Source: Chitinivibrionales bacterium
GTDB lineage: Bacteria > Fibrobacterota > Chitinivibrionia > Chitinivibrionales > JANQEN01
NCBI GenBank assembly: GCA_028278335.1
Contig: JANQEN010000029.1
Coordinates: 1 to 35,368, forward strand
Reading direction: 5' to 3'
DNA: 35,368 nucleotides
Below the pieces are notes generated by a model. It was given only the letters and a program-made list of their open reading frames with translations, made no database searches and had not been told where the DNA came from. This document shows, piece by piece, positions 33,916 through 35,368 of the stretch; the first letter of the stretch is position 1, and each line of letters starts with the position of its first letter. The position numbers and the translations under genes were made by a program.

Positions 33916-34404
33916 ATATGGTCTCCCTTTTCAGTAATATTTTGTAATTTCAATAATTGTCTGTTGTATGGTCATATTATAAATGTTTTCTTTATTTTTA
34001 ATACGGAATATAATATACATAATCTGAAAATAAAATTCTTGTTTTGTGCTATAAATAAGTCGATAATAGAATAAACAAAGAGGTTGTTGATATTACACCT
34101 ATAACAGACTCGTTCTAAAGAAGCGAGAGCTTAACAACTGGTTTGTTCCGAGTATATTCTATGTTACTTTATTAGTCATGAAATGTTAACCTCAGAATAC
34201 TGTTGATAAGGGTATTTCCATAAAGCAATATTGATGAAAGTATTAATATCACGACAAAGAAATTATTATATTAACAGTATAATTGAGTGCTAACAATTCC
34301 AGGAAAATTTGCATGGCCAGAACACTATTCGTGGTAGTACTGTATATTAAGGCAGAAGGCAACCAATTGGGATTAAATTATTATTAATTAGGGGTCGTAT
34401 AATT
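33916..34404. other. A/T-rich gap (489 bp)
   Basis: No gene is visible between the glycosyltransferase (minus) and the PKD lipoprotein (plus). The gap is strongly A/T-rich and should contain the two divergent promoters, but several TATAAT-like stretches compete and I cannot choose. No phased array like those at 363 or 25327 is apparent here. Confidence 0.35.
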
Positions 34405-35148
34405 TTGAATAAGAATGTGAAGAACATTACTTTTTATCTCTGTGCTTTATTTTTGATTGTACTCTTTTGTTCTAGAGAAAACCCTTTGTTTGATGCAAAT
34501 GGTATTCCAATAGTTTTAGCTGGTAATGATACGACAGTTTCTATTAATGACACTATCAAATTGTATGGTAAGGCTATTGATGACGGAACAATTGTCAGCT
34601 ATGAATGGAATATCAATGGAAGTGGATTTATTGCTACATCCAAAATTGATACTATAATTATTGCTCCGTCAAAACCTTGCTCGTCATATGTTTGCTCTCT
34701 CAAGGTTACTGACAGCCAGGGGAACTCAGCCACGGATACGACAAATATAACTGTTTTATTAGACAAACCTTCAGCAACAGCCACAACCACAACACCGCAG
34801 GTTTCAATAAATGACAGTATCACCCTGAATGGCTCAGGAAATGATATATATGGGAGGATTGTCAAGTGGGAGTGGGATGAGGGAAACACAGGACTGTTTA
34901 AAGAAACGTCTCCCAGTAGCAATTTAAGTGCAATTGGACCTTCATCACCAGACAGCTCTTTTATGTGTGTGTTGCGTGTAACCGACGACGATGGCAATAT
35001 AGTATCGGATACCGTTAAAATAGATGTTGTCCTTGATGCACCTCTGGTTACTGCTAGTGCGCAATCAAATACAGTGACCTATAAAGACATAATTAATCTC
35101 TCAGGAACTATAATTAGTCGATCCTTAAAAACTCATTTTTTGCAATAA
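34405..35148 (+). pseudogene. PKD-domain lipoprotein truncated by an insertion sequence
   Basis: The frame starts at TTG 34405 (AGGGGT before it) with a signal peptide whose end, LIVLFCSREN, has a lipobox-like Cys (F at -1 is unusual). Two PKD-type domains follow: about residues 32-118 (AGNDTTVSINDTIKLYG, VSYEWNINGSG, SLKVTDSQGN) and about 121-208 (VSINDSITLNGSG, KWEWDEGNTG, VLRVTDDDGN). A third begins (TYKDIINLSGT) but the sequence breaks off at about 35110 and ends in ISRSLKTHFLQ, which is read from insertion-sequence DNA. The native protein was therefore longer. It is a likely surface lipoprotein of the same general class as the Kelch proteins. Confidence 0.8.
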
Positions 35149-35368
35149 AAGTAATTTCCAGATCCGAGCAAATCCAAAGGAATACTCAACACAGTTGCTA
35201 GAACTATAATGTTGTAATGCTCTTAGCCGCTTTTCTCTCTTGAATAGTGTCATTATTTTGTAACATCCTAATAGATGTAAAAAATCTCGCAACCATTTGC
35301 GAAGATTAAATCCTATGGCTGCGAGTAATACATTGATTTGATCACCAAACTCACCCTTATGGTAATTA
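35125..35368 (-). mobile_element. IS5-like transposase, C-terminal part (runs off the window)
   Basis: A minus-strand frame enters from the right edge and ends at TAA (35127-35125). It reads HKGEFGDQINVLLAAIGFNL, RKWLRDFLHLLG and ends IWKLLLLQKMSF. HKG-x2-GD-x-IN with LLAA-x2-FNL and a following LR is the C-terminal signature of IS5/IS1182-type DDE transposases. Only the last ~80 residues are inside the window. The left end of the element lies between about 35105 and 35125, judged from where the PKD pattern stops; the terminal inverted repeat cannot be defined without the other end. Confidence 0.85.

Overview
The window looks like a chromosomal segment of an anaerobic, hydrogen-metabolising member of Fibrobacterota, probably the Chitinivibrionales side. 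This rests on a TIGR02147-type regulator followed by large lipoproteins, a trimeric [FeFe]-hydrogenase with Rex control, and no respiratory genes. The assignment is inference from gene families and could not be checked by search.

Layout. 1-2029 is a decayed region: gene fragments, a frameshifted membrane protein, structured DNA, and a striking array of about 15 units starting TGTTTCTAG every 21-22 bp (363-671). 2030-6209 (minus) carries a CPA2-type antiporter with a C-terminal PTS EIIA domain, a KAS III-like ketosynthase, and selD. selD is itself a selenoprotein gene: an in-frame UGA lies in the CAGUAGKL motif, behind a Cys-rich N-terminal extension. A small 2x[4Fe-4S] ferredoxin follows at 6510.

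6854-23211 (plus) is one coherent hydrogenase region. A PAS histidine kinase and an NtrC-type sigma-54 activator are followed by Rex, then hydC-hydB-hydA. HydB is fused to a GltD/NfnB-like FAD-NAD(P) module. Next come a REC protein, a hydrogenase-like iron-sulfur sensor fused to a histidine kinase, a REC-histidine kinase, a second REC protein, and the H-cluster maturases HydG and HydE. HydF is not in the window. The hydC promoter region has a well-formed sigma-54 -24/-12 element with a Rex box just downstream; rex has its own sigma-70 promoter with two adjacent Rex boxes. I read this as dual control by NADH/NAD+ (Rex) and by a two-component sigma-54 pathway, plus an H2- or redox-sensing phosphorelay encoded inside the cluster.

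23187-25220 holds small accessory genes (a nucleotidyltransferase pair that may be toxin-antitoxin-like, and an HU-like/DUF4469-type protein). The divergent gap 25221-25810 holds a second array with a 21-bp period (TGTCCGCCC-type units, inverted about a centre near 25427). 25811-31518 is a TIGR02147 regulator with two tandem paralogous lipoproteins that end in Kelch propellers. 31918-33915 has a hexapeptide acyltransferase and a WcaI-like glycosyltransferase, convergent. At the right end a PKD-repeat lipoprotein is cut by an IS5-like insertion whose transposase C-terminus runs off the window.

The most unusual items are the two phased arrays, the extended UGA-containing selD, and the hydrogenase cluster with its embedded sensory hydrogenase phosphorelay and combined sigma-54/Rex promoter.
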